Shown here piece by piece: positions 1-10,923 of a stretch of DNA of 64,000 nt (within the stretch, counting starts at the first letter, position 1; each line of letters begins with the position of its first letter). The notes under the pieces were generated by a model that was given only the letters and a program-made list of their open reading frames with translations, did no database searches and was not told the origin of the DNA. The position numbers and the translations under genes are program-made. Origin of the DNA: an uncultured Oscillospiraceae bacterium (GTDB taxonomy: Bacteria > Bacillota > Clostridia > Oscillospirales > Oscillospiraceae); NCBI GenBank assembly GCA_947589545.1, contig CANQBA010000006.1, positions 1-64,000 on the forward strand, read 5' to 3'.

Positions 1-77
1 TTCCAATGCTTTTGTAAAATGAGCGTAAAATTACACCGCCCCCAATTCAAATGGGGACGGTGTTTGTCGACAGACTG

Positions 78-110
78 AAGCTTCCCCGTATTTTTCGGGG
101 AAGCTTTTTT
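78..110 (+). terminator. Intrinsic terminator of an upstream gene outside the window
   Basis: An 11-bp perfect stem (78-88 with 96-106) with a 7-nt loop is followed by a T run. It presumably ends a transcript that enters from the left edge. Confidence 0.8.
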
Positions 111-136
111 GCGTGAAAAAATTCTTCTCTTCCCCC

Positions 137-165
137 TTGACAAACGCCCTCCGCCGCGCTATAAT
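137..165 (+). promoter_or_regulatory. Sigma-A type promoter for the metY transcript
   Basis: TTGACA at 137-142 and TATAAT at 160-165 are separated by 17 nt, a consensus match in both boxes. The start site would fall near 172, giving a leader of about 155 nt before the sulfhydrylase start codon. Confidence 0.8.
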
Positions 166-212
166 CGCACTAACCTACTAACAATATAGGTATTTATCAG
201 GAGATGACCGCC

Positions 213-293
213 ATGACCTTTACGCTCGAGCCCCAGCTGCGGGCCAATTTCCGCTTTGGACGAATGTGTACCCGGACAGAAACGGAAAAATGA
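213..293 (+). CDS. Possible 26-residue leader peptide upstream of metY
   Basis: A short reading frame starts with ATG at 213 behind a CAGGAG-like site (199-204) and ends with TGA at 291. The translation begins MTFTLEPQLRANFRFGR and contains a Met-Cys pair (MCTR) near its end. It lies wholly in the leader between a consensus promoter and a sulfur-assimilation gene. A leader peptide is one reading; a decayed gene remnant or chance frame is equally possible. No homologue is recognised. Confidence 0.25.
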   Translation: MTFTLEPQLRANFRFGRMCTRTETEK

Positions 294-326
294 TAATATA
301 ATTATAAAGTATAAGTGAGGTACACA
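265..326 (+). promoter_or_regulatory. Inverted repeat able to mask the metY ribosome-binding region
   Basis: Eight bases at 265-272 (TGTGTACC) are perfectly complementary to 319-326 (GGTACACA). The right arm lies between the Shine-Dalgarno sequence (GTGAGG, 315-320) and the start codon at 329; the left arm sits inside the small leader frame. Pairing could couple translation of the leader frame to access to the metY start. The length is modest, so chance is not excluded. Confidence 0.25.
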
Positions 327-328
327 TC

Positions 329-1609
329 ATGTCCAACTATAAATTCGAGACGCTCCAGCTCCATGTGGGACAGGAGCAGGCCGACCCCGCCACCGATTCC
401 CGCGCTGTCCCCATCTACCAGACCACCAGCTACGTCTTCCACAACTGCCAGCACGCCGCCGACCGCTTCGGCCTTGCCGACCCCGGCAACATCTACGGCC
501 GGCTCACCAACTCCACCCAGGACGTGCTGGAAAAACGTGTGGCGGCCCTGGAGGGCGGCGTAGCGGCTCTGGCGGTGGCCTCCGGCGCGGCGGCCATCAC
601 CTACGCCATTGAGGCGCTTACCCAGAAGGGCGACCACATCGTGGCCCAAAAGACCATCTACGGCGGGAGCTACAATCTGCTGGCCCACACTCTGCCCCTC
701 TACGGCGTGACGGCCGCCTTCGTGGATATCCACGACCTCTACGAGGTCACCGCCGCCATCCAGCCCAACACCAAGGCCATCTTCATCGAGACTCTCGGAA
801 ACCCCAACTCCGACATCCCCGACATCGACGCCCTGGCCCTCATCGCCCACGCCCACGGGATCCCCCTGGTCATCGACAACACCTTCGGCACGCCGTACCT
901 CATCCGGCCCATCGAGCACGGCGCGGACATCGTGGTCCACTCAGCCACAAAATTCCTGGGCGGCCACGGCACCACCCTGGGCGGCATCATCGTGGACTCC
1001 GGCAAATTTGACTGGAAAGCCAGCGGCAAATACGCCCCCATCGCCTCTCCTAACCCCAGCTACCACGGCATCAGCTTTACCGACGCCGTGGGCCCCGCCG
1101 CCTTCGTCACCTACATCCGCGCCATCCTCCTCCGGGACACCGGCGCGACCATCAGCCCCTTCAACGCCTTCCTGCTCCTCCAGGGTATCGAGACGCTGTC
1201 CCTGCGCCTGGAGCGCCACGCGGAGAACACCAGGAAGGTGGTGGAGTACCTTTCAAACCACCCCAAGGTCGCCAAGGTCAACCACCCCAGCCTGCCGGAT
1301 CATCCCCAGCACGCCCTCTATGAGAAGTATTTTCCCAACGGCGGCGGCTCCATCTTCACCTTTGAGATAAAGGGCGGCAAGGACGCGGCCTTCAAGTTCA
1401 TCGACAGCCTGAAGATCTTCTCCCTCCTTGCCAATGTGGCCGATGTGAAGTCCCTGGTCATCCACCCCGCCAGCACCACCCACAGCCAGCTTTCCGAATC
1501 CGAGCTTGCCGACCAGGGCATCACCCCGGGCACCATCCGCCTCTCCATCGGCACGGAGCACATCGACGATATCCTCGCCGATCTGGAGAAGGGCTTTGCC
1601 GCGATCTGA
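329..1609 (+). CDS. metY: O-acetylhomoserine sulfhydrylase (aminocarboxypropyltransferase)
   Basis: PLP enzyme of the Cys/Met metabolism family. It makes homocysteine from O-acetyl-L-homoserine and sulfide (or methionine from methanethiol) in the cytoplasm. The 426-residue length is normal for the family. Visible signatures are the N-terminal LQLHVGQEQADPATDSRAVP stretch, the YGRLTN segment, the IDNTFGTPYL segment and the PLP lysine in SATKFLGGHG. ATG at 329 has GTGAGG 8 nt upstream. It is transcribed alone between a strong promoter and a bidirectional terminator. Cystathionine gamma-synthase is less likely because of the length and the SYHGISFTDAVG insertion region typical of the sulfhydrylase. 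Confidence 0.93.
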   Translation: MSNYKFETLQLHVGQEQADPATDSRAVPIYQTTSYVFHNCQHAADRFGLADPGNIYGRLTNSTQDVLEKRVAALEGGVAALAVASGAAAITYAIEALTQKGDHIVAQKTIYGGSYNLLAHTLPLYGVTAAFVDIHDLYEVTAAIQPNTKAIFIETLGNPNSDIPDIDALALIAHAHGIPLVIDNTFGTPYLIRPIEHGADIVVHSATKFLGGHGTTLGGIIVDSGKFDWKASGKYAPIASPNPSYHGISFTDAVGPAAFVTYIRAILLRDTGATISPFNAFLLLQGIETLSLRLERHAENTRKVVEYLSNHPKVAKVNHPSLPDHPQHALYEKYFPNGGGSIFTFEIKGGKDAAFKFIDSLKIFSLLANVADVKSLVIHPASTTHSQLSESELADQGITPGTIRLSIGTEHIDDILADLEKGFAAI

Positions 1610-1623
1610 ACCCAATTAAAAGC

Positions 1624-1655
1624 AAAAAAGAAGCGCCCGCCGGCGCTTCTTTTTT
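1624..1655. terminator. Bidirectional terminator between metY and the XRE gene
   Basis: A 10-bp stem (1628-1637 with 1642-1651) is flanked by an A run on the left and a T run on the right. It can therefore end the metY transcript on the plus strand and the convergent XRE-repressor transcript on the minus strand. Confidence 0.85.
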
Positions 1656-1658
1656 ACA

Positions 1659-1937
1659 TTATTTTCCTCTCAGATCGTCCGCAATCAGCTGCAGGTGCGT
1701 TATTTGCAGATCGGTCAGCCCCTCCACGCGGAGCGTCCGCTTTTCGCTGCGCCCCAGAAGGTAATCCGTCGTGACCCCGAAGACGTCGGCAAGCCGGATC
1801 AGCAGATCCACGGACGGCATGATATTCCCGTTCTCCCAGTTGGACACGCTCTGCTTGCTGACGCCCACCGCGTCCCCCAGCTCCTTCTGGTTGATGCCGC
1901 GCTCTGTCCGCAGCTGCCTGATCCTCTGCTCCAGCAT
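1659..1937 (-). CDS. XRE-family helix-turn-helix repressor
   Basis: A 92-residue cytoplasmic DNA-binding protein. The HTH (Cro/C1 fold) covers roughly residues 1-62, with IRQLRTERGINQKELGDAVG and SKQSVSNWENG as scaffold and recognition helices and TTDYLLG closing the domain. The remaining 30 residues are helical and may dimerise. The ATG at 1937 is preferred over a TTG 15 nt upstream because GGAGGGG lies 6 nt before the ATG. It is a single gene, convergent with metY and codirectional with gap. A 20-bp inverted repeat overlapping its own promoter suggests autoregulation. Regulated genes beyond itself are unknown. Confidence 0.9.
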   Translation of the reverse strand: MLEQRIRQLRTERGINQKELGDAVGVSKQSVSNWENGNIMPSVDLLIRLADVFGVTTDYLLGRSEKRTLRVEGLTDLQITHLQLIADDLRGK

Positions 1938-1952
1938 CCGCCACCCCTCCAA

Positions 1953-2024
1953 GTCAAATTTTACAATACAATATTATATAGATTATTGACAAACGAAAAA
2001 TATTATTGTATTGTAATATTTGAC
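1953..2024 (-). promoter_or_regulatory. Promoter with paired operator arms for the XRE repressor
   Basis: Two 20-bp arms (1953-1972 and 2005-2024) are inverted copies with one mismatch; the core is TTACAATACAAT. Between them on the minus strand lies a TATAAT box (ATTATA on plus, 1973-1978). The region is very AT-rich against a GC-rich background. The arrangement fits a repressor that binds both arms and closes its own promoter. Confidence 0.65.
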
Positions 2025-2033
2025 AGACGGGCA

Positions 2034-2064
2034 TAAAAAATCCCCCGGAGTCTCGCTCCGGGGG
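2034..2064 (-). terminator. Terminator of gap
   Basis: A 9-bp GC-rich stem (2042-2050 with 2056-2064) is followed on the minus strand by a run of T (A run on plus, 2034-2040), just past the gap stop codon. Confidence 0.85.
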
Positions 2065-2081
2065 AAGGGTTCGCGTTAGAA

Positions 2082-3245
<1,164 letters not shown>

Positions 3246-3389
3246 TCAAAAATGCCAAATCCGCGTTGCAATCGGGGGGATTTTCTGTTATCATTGCAAA
3301 GGCGCTCCGGGGGAATCAGCGCGGCGCCGGGTGGCATACTATGTAAAGATAAAAAAGTGGGAGGAGCCCCAAGGACGGGGCGCGGGGGA

Positions 3390-4463
3390 ATGGGAAGAAA
3401 CGAAAAACGGGACTTTACGCTGCTGGACATCCTGCCGGAGCCTGTGCTGGCGGCGGAGGACGGGATCATCACCTTTGAAAACCAGGCCGCCAAACGCCTT
3501 TTGGTGGCGGAGCTGACCGGGAGGCCTGCGGCGGAGATCTTCGACCCGGGCCTTCTAACGTCCGCCTCCGGCGAGGCCGCCGGGGCCGTCAAGCTGGGCC
3601 GGGGCCGTTACGCCGTCCACACCGTGGAGCGGGAGGGCCTGCGGCTTTTCATCCTGAAGTCCCAGCCGGAGGACAGCGACGCCTCCCGGCGGGCGCTGGG
3701 CCTGTTCACGGCCCATATCCGCTCCGGCGTGGGCACGGCGCTGACCGCCATCTCCCTGATGCACGACCGTCTGGACAGCGTGCCTCCGGGCTTTACCATG
3801 AGCGTGGCCAGGAGCGATAAATCCGCCTGCATCATGGCCCGTATGGCGGACAACTTCGCCCGGATGTTCTGCGGAATGGACAGCGAGCCCCAGCCGGCCG
3901 CCCTGGATCTCCGGCGGCTGGTGGAGGACGTGTCCGCCACGGTAACGGAGCTGACGGCGGCGGAGCGTCCCGCCATCGTCTGCGCCTGCGGCCCTGAGCT
4001 CATCCCCGTGATGGCCGACGGGCGGCTTCTGGAGCTGGCGCTGATGCAGCTCTTCTCCAACGCCCTCAAATACGCCGGCCCCGGCAGCACCGTCACCGTC
4101 TCGGTGCGGCAGAGCAAATCCAGCCTCTGGATCACCGTCTCCGACGACGGTCAGGGCGTCCGGCCCGAGCTTTTGGGGGACGTGTTCAACGCCTACGCCT
4201 CCCCGGCGCGGGAGCTGGAGTCCCAGGCCGGCGCGGGTCTGGGTCTGGGCATCGTCCAGCGCATCGCCGCCATGCACGGCGGGAGCGCCGTGCTGGAGAG
4301 CGTCTGGGGGCACGGCGCCTCCGTCACCGTCCGTCTGCCCCGGATCGCGCCGCCGCCCTCCACCCGCCTCCGGGCGGACTATAAAAACGACGTCTCCGCC
4401 TTCCTGATCCAGCTCGCCGACATCCTCCCCGCCCAGGTATATATCCGCCGCGACCTTATGTAA
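3390..4463 (+). CDS. Orphan sensor histidine kinase-like protein with degenerate phosphoacceptor box
   Basis: About 357 residues, no membrane segment and no adjacent response regulator. Residues about 10-75 look like a small PAS-like input domain (LLDILPEPVLAAEDGIITFE). The C-terminal half is a HATPase_c domain: N box LMQLFSNALKYAGPGS, G1 box VSDDGQGV and G2 box GAGLGLGIVQRIAAMHGGS. In the helical dimerisation region the place of the usual H-E-x-R-T-P motif reads RSGVGTALTAI. A His (H109) sits three positions upstream of where the phosphoacceptor is expected. It ends with a 35-residue extension of unknown role. ATG at 3390 is chosen because homology begins just after it; an in-frame GTG at 3357 is possible. 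It may be a true kinase or a non-phosphorylating ATPase. Confidence 0.65.
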   Translation: MGRNEKRDFTLLDILPEPVLAAEDGIITFENQAAKRLLVAELTGRPAAEIFDPGLLTSASGEAAGAVKLGRGRYAVHTVEREGLRLFILKSQPEDSDASRRALGLFTAHIRSGVGTALTAISLMHDRLDSVPPGFTMSVARSDKSACIMARMADNFARMFCGMDSEPQPAALDLRRLVEDVSATVTELTAAERPAIVCACGPELIPVMADGRLLELALMQLFSNALKYAGPGSTVTVSVRQSKSSLWITVSDDGQGVRPELLGDVFNAYASPARELESQAGAGLGLGIVQRIAAMHGGSAVLESVWGHGASVTVRLPRIAPPPSTRLRADYKNDVSAFLIQLADILPAQVYIRRDLM

Positions 4464-4470
4464 AAAATCT

Positions 4471-4508
4471 TCGGGACGGGTCTTCGACCCGCCCCGAATT
4501 CCTTTTTT
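4471..4508 (+). terminator. Terminator of the sensor kinase-like gene
   Basis: An 11-bp stem with one internal mismatch (4471-4482 with 4486-4497) has a UUC loop and is followed by a T run at 4503-4508. Confidence 0.75.
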
Positions 4509-4565
4509 AAAAACTCAAATTCAATATTTTTCCCGGCGGCATGCGCGTCGGGAAAAATCCCTTTT

Positions 4566-4651
4566 GTCGCCCAAGTGTGTCCCTGCGGGACGCGCGCAGG
4601 GCGACAGCAGGGACACATTTCTGAATTTCGCAAAATTCAGAAATGTGTCCC
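4566..4651. repeat. Intergenic palindromic block with a 19-bp perfect hairpin
   Basis: A perfect 19-bp stem (4610-4628 with 4633-4651) with a 4-nt loop is preceded by a second stem: TGTCGCCC near 4565 pairs with GGGCGACA near 4598, and GTCCC/GGGAC nests inside it. The words GTGTCCC and GGGACAC recur in both. The block lies between convergent genes and contains no gene. It resembles a small palindromic intergenic repeat rather than a plain terminator, because no T run follows. Confidence 0.6.
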
Positions 4652-4696
4652 GCACGTTCCCTTTGTCGGAAAAGCCCGTCAGGGCTTTCCCGACAG
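4649..4696 (-). repeat. 48-nt hairpin repeat, copy 1 (3' of htrA)
   Basis: Read on the minus strand it starts CTGTCGGGAAAGCCCTGACG and ends GGGAACGTGCGGG. A close copy on the plus strand lies at 54441-54489. A stem-loop (AAAGCCC/GGGCTTTT around TGAC) forms its first half. It directly follows the htrA stop codon and may act as its terminator. Confidence 0.65.
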
Positions 4697-4698
4697 TT

Positions 4699-6261
4699 TT
4701 AGTTCCACCACGGCCAGAAGGGGTTCCCGGAGTTCCCCTGCCCCTGGGTCTGCTGCTCGGTGGTGGAGGGCTCCTCCACCTTCTCCTGGAGGGTGACGGT
4801 CAGCTCCAGCGTCTCCCCGGCCAGATTGGCGCCCATGCGGTAGACGGTGATCTTCTCCACGTCGCCGGGGGCGTAACGGCGGAGGGCCAGCTGCAGATCG
4901 CTCATGCCGGTGATGGTTCTGTCGCCGAAGCCCGTGATGATGTCCCCCACCTTCAACCCGGCGGCCTCCGCGGCGGAGCCGGGATCCACCGTGGTGACGA
5001 AGCACCCGTTGGGGATGTTGTAGGTCTCGATGGCGAAGGCTTTGTATGCCTCCGTGGTGTCGGTGCCCCTGATCCCCAGGCCCGCCCCGGCCACATATCC
5101 CTTTTCAATGAGCTGGGTGGCAATGTTGACGGCGTCGTTGATGGGGATAGCGAAGCCCAGGCTCTCGATGCCCTCCTCGGCGTCGGCGTACTTGGCGGTG
5201 ACGATGCCGATGACCTCGCCCCGGGAGTTGTACACCGGGCCGCCGGAGTTGCCGTGGTTGACGGCGGCGGAGATCTGGAACATGTTGATGGAGGTGGCCG
5301 CGCCGGTGATGTCGTCATTGGTGGTAATGACCCGGTCGCGGGCGCTGACGATGCCGGGGGTCATGGTGTACTCCAGCTCCCCCAGGGGGTTGCCGATGGC
5401 GTAGACCCACTCGCCCACCAGCATCTTGTCGGAGTCGCCCATGGTCACGGGGGACAGGCCCGTGGCGTCGATCTTGATGACGGCCACGTCGTTGGACTCC
5501 GCGTAGCCCACCACCTCGGCGGGATATTTGGTGCCGTTCTCCATGAGGACGGTCAGCTCCCCGCCGTAGACCACGGCGTAGCTGATGACGTGGTAGTTGG
5601 TGAGGATATACCCGTCCTCGCTGATGATGAACCCGGAGCCGGACACGGCGCGGGTGGTGGTCTGGCCGAAGATGTTGGTGTTGGTCAGGCTGGTGTTGAC
5701 GCCCACCACCTGCTTCAGGCCCAGCTCATAGATCTGGTTGCCCGTCAGCCCCTTGCCGTCGGGATCGGCGGCGGGCACGTCGGTCTGGGTGCCGGAGATG
5801 GGGCTGGCCTGGTTGATGACCACCTGCTTGCCGCCGTTCTGGCTCTGGTTGTGATCCAGCATATAGTCCACCACGGCCCAGCTGCAAAGCCCGGAGACTA
5901 AGGCGCAGATGACCACAAGGCACGCGGCCTTCAAAAAGCCGTGCTTTTTCCTGGGCTTTTTGGGTTTCTCCGGCTCCCGGGCGGGCTGCTGCCAGCTCTG
6001 GGCGCCGTAAGCGTACCGGCCGGGGGAATAGACGCCCTCGCCGCTGGAGGCCGCCTCGTAGGAGGGGTCGCGCCAGCTCTCCCGCTGATCCATGTAGGAC
6101 TGCACCGGCGGAACGCGGGCCGCGCCCGTGTCCTGGGGCGGCGTAAAGCTTTGCTCCTCCGGCGCCGCGGAGGCGCGCTCCTCCGGCGTTGCGGGGGACT
6201 GCTCCTCCCCGCCGTAGACGGGCTCCTGCCCGTTCCGGTTCTCATTCTCATCAAAGGTCAT
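4699..6261 (-). CDS. htrA: HtrA/DegP-type membrane-anchored serine protease with PDZ domain
   Basis: Envelope quality-control protease of 520 residues. It has a long Pro/Glu-rich cytoplasmic N-terminus (1-107) and one membrane helix at about 108-130, preceded by KKPRKKHG. The trypsin-like domain spans about 180-380 with the triad His224 (TNYHVIS), Asp258 (SNDVAVI) and Ser339 (NHGNSGGPVYN). A single PDZ domain covers about 395-490 (GLGIRG...GLKVGDIITGFGD). ATG at 6261 has AAGGAGAG 8 nt upstream. It is monocistronic and divergent from uvrA. The extracytoplasmic location follows from the membrane helix. No CssRS-type two-component system is adjacent. Confidence 0.92.
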   Translation of the reverse strand: MTFDENENRNGQEPVYGGEEQSPATPEERASAAPEEQSFTPPQDTGAARVPPVQSYMDQRESWRDPSYEAASSGEGVYSPGRYAYGAQSWQQPAREPEKPKKPRKKHGFLKAACLVVICALVSGLCSWAVVDYMLDHNQSQNGGKQVVINQASPISGTQTDVPAADPDGKGLTGNQIYELGLKQVVGVNTSLTNTNIFGQTTTRAVSGSGFIISEDGYILTNYHVISYAVVYGGELTVLMENGTKYPAEVVGYAESNDVAVIKIDATGLSPVTMGDSDKMLVGEWVYAIGNPLGELEYTMTPGIVSARDRVITTNDDITGAATSINMFQISAAVNHGNSGGPVYNSRGEVIGIVTAKYADAEEGIESLGFAIPINDAVNIATQLIEKGYVAGAGLGIRGTDTTEAYKAFAIETYNIPNGCFVTTVDPGSAAEAAGLKVGDIITGFGDRTITGMSDLQLALRRYAPGDVEKITVYRMGANLAGETLELTVTLQEKVEEPSTTEQQTQGQGNSGNPFWPWWN

Positions 6262-6411
6262 AGTTCGCTCTCTCCTTCGGGGCCGCGCCCCATTTGATCC
6301 TGATGCTATCCTAAACCGATTTTATGTCCATTTCATGACAAAATTAAGAATATTCTAAAAATCGGGCGAAAAAACTTCTTGAAATCGGAACTTTATTTTT
6401 CCCGGAATATC

Positions 6412-6420
6412 TGCTATAAT
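6412..6420 (+). promoter_or_regulatory. Extended -10 promoter for uvrA
   Basis: TGC directly precedes TATAAT (6415-6420), giving an extended -10 element. The -35 region is only TTATTT-like. No LexA-box palindrome was recognised around it. Confidence 0.5.
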
Positions 6421-6459
6421 AAAATTTACGACTAAAATTTTTCCTGTGAGGCGACGTTT

Positions 6460-9312
<2,853 letters not shown>

Positions 9313-9331
9313 AGCCGTCAGGAGGCGCAGT

Positions 9332-10663
9332 ATGGCAAAACGCGATATGACCCGGGGCTCCGTGACCCGGCATCTGCTGAGCTACGCGGTGCCCATGGTT
9401 CTGGGCAACATCATGCAGCTCACCTACAACGCGGCGGACTCCGTCATCATCAGCAAGAACCTGGGCCAGGACGCCCTGGCGGCGGTCAGCGTCTGCGACC
9501 CCATCATGACCGTGATGGTGCTGGGCGCCTCCGGCATGGGCATCGGCGCCTCGGTGCTGATGAGCCGGTTTTACGGCGCGAAGGAGCGGGAGAAGCTGCG
9601 GCGGGAATTCTCCACCACCCTCCTGTTCGGCCTCTTCTTCTCCCTGGCGGTGTTCCTGCTGGGGCTGGCCTTCGCCCCTGAGCTCCTCCGCCTCATCAGG
9701 ACCCCGGCCAGCTCCTTCCCCCAGGCCCTCACCTATCTGCGGGTCATTTTTGTGGGGTTCCTGTTCACCTTCCAGTACAATATTCTCTCCTCCGCCCTGC
9801 GCTCCCTGGGGGATTCCCGGGCCCCCGTGTGGTTTTTGGGGATCTCCTGCGCCGTCAACATCTGTCTCGACCTGCTCTTCGTGGTGCTTTTGCACATGGG
9901 CGTGGCCGGGGCGGGCCTGGCCACGGTGATCGCCGAGGCCGTGTCCGTGGCGCTGTGCGTATGGTGGATCGAAAGGCGCGTCCCCGACCTCTCCCTCCGG
10001 CGGGAGGATCTTAGAGTGGACAGGGCGCTTTTGAAGGAAACACTGAAAAACGGCGCCCTCACCGCCCTCCAGCAGGCCGCCCAGCCCGTGGGCAAGGTGC
10101 TGATCCAGGGCACCATCAATCTCCAGGGCGTCACCGCCATCGACGCCTTCAACAACGCCTGCCGCATCGACGACTACGCCCGGATCCCCACCCAGTCTAA
10201 CGGCAGCGCCATCATGACCTGCGCCGCCCAGAACCGGGGCGCGGGCCAGCCTGAGCGGGTGCGGGAAGCCTTCCGCCAGGGCCTGCTCATCGCCTTCGTC
10301 TATTACCCCGTGATCTTTCTGATCGTACAGCTTTTGAAGGTTCCCGCCATGCGCCTGCTGGCCCCGGACGACAGCCCAGACATCGTCGCCCTGGGGGTGG
10401 AATATCTCACCGTCAAGGCGTTCTTCTTCATCCTCCCCGGCGTCACCAACGCCATCCAGGGCTTTTTCCGAGGCATGGGCTCCATGACCGTGGTGCTGAT
10501 CTCCACCCTCATCCAGATCTCCGTCCGCACCGTCCTGGTGCTCCTCTTCGTCCCCCGGTACGGCATCACCGCCGAGGCCTACGCCTGCGCCGCCGGCTGG
10601 ATCTGCATGATCTTCTTTGAATTCACCGTCTACTTCGCGCGGCGGAAAAAAGGACTGATATAA
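9332..10663 (+). CDS. MATE-family multidrug/sodium antiporter
   Basis: Integral membrane protein of 443 residues with about 12 hydrophobic helices in two related halves, typical of MATE exporters (NorM/DinF group). The N-terminal segment TRGSVTRHLLSYAVPMVLGNIMQLTYNAADSVIISKNLG carries the usual D in the first helices. The second half starts near LKNGALTALQQAAQPVGKV. AGGAGG sits 7 nt before ATG 9332. It lies 19 nt after uvrA with no terminator between. The substrate cannot be predicted; the link to DNA repair may be positional only, although DinF-like exporters are damage-linked in other bacteria. Confidence 0.9.
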   Translation: MAKRDMTRGSVTRHLLSYAVPMVLGNIMQLTYNAADSVIISKNLGQDALAAVSVCDPIMTVMVLGASGMGIGASVLMSRFYGAKEREKLRREFSTTLLFGLFFSLAVFLLGLAFAPELLRLIRTPASSFPQALTYLRVIFVGFLFTFQYNILSSALRSLGDSRAPVWFLGISCAVNICLDLLFVVLLHMGVAGAGLATVIAEAVSVALCVWWIERRVPDLSLRREDLRVDRALLKETLKNGALTALQQAAQPVGKVLIQGTINLQGVTAIDAFNNACRIDDYARIPTQSNGSAIMTCAAQNRGAGQPERVREAFRQGLLIAFVYYPVIFLIVQLLKVPAMRLLAPDDSPDIVALGVEYLTVKAFFFILPGVTNAIQGFFRGMGSMTVVLISTLIQISVRTVLVLLFVPRYGITAEAYACAAGWICMIFFEFTVYFARRKKGLI

Positions 10664-10738
10664 CCGCCGCACAGGTTGGCCCACGGCACCGCCAAATTCC
10701 GCAATATCCGATTTATACGCTTCCGTACGGGCCGGACG

Positions 10739-10898
10739 CCCGCTCCATCTCCCCGCGGGCGTTCCCCCGGGGAAGTCCAGAGGGGGGTCGCAACCCCCTC
10801 TGGTTTCTTTTCCTCTTTTGTTGCCTTTTCTCCTTTTGGAAATCCAAAAGGAGAAAAGCAAGTCCCCGTCCGCCGTTAAGGCGGACGCCTTATACCCC
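10739..10898 (+). repeat. Composite three-hairpin intergenic repeat, copy 1
   Basis: Three successive stem-loops occur in fixed order: 10777-10803 (CCAGAGGGG/CCCCTCTGG), 10825-10858 (16-bp stem, CTTTTCTCCTTTTGGA with its complement) and 10868-10886 (GTCCGCC/GGCGGAC). The conserved linker TTTCTTTTCCTCTTTTG lies between hairpins one and two, and CAAGTCCCCGTCC between two and three. A GC-rich head (CCCGCGGGCGTTCCCCCGGG) precedes them. Related copies occur near 19930, 36533 and 36978. It follows the MATE gene and lies at the 3' side of convergent blaR1. Confidence 0.8.
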
Positions 10899-10923
10899 CC
10901 CGCCGGGGTGAGGCCTCCCCGCC

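Noticed and set aside
4564..5901. Long plus-strand open frame opposite htrA
   Set aside because: It is antisense to a well-supported protease gene and its Gly/Val/His-rich product is typical of frames opposite GC-rich genes.
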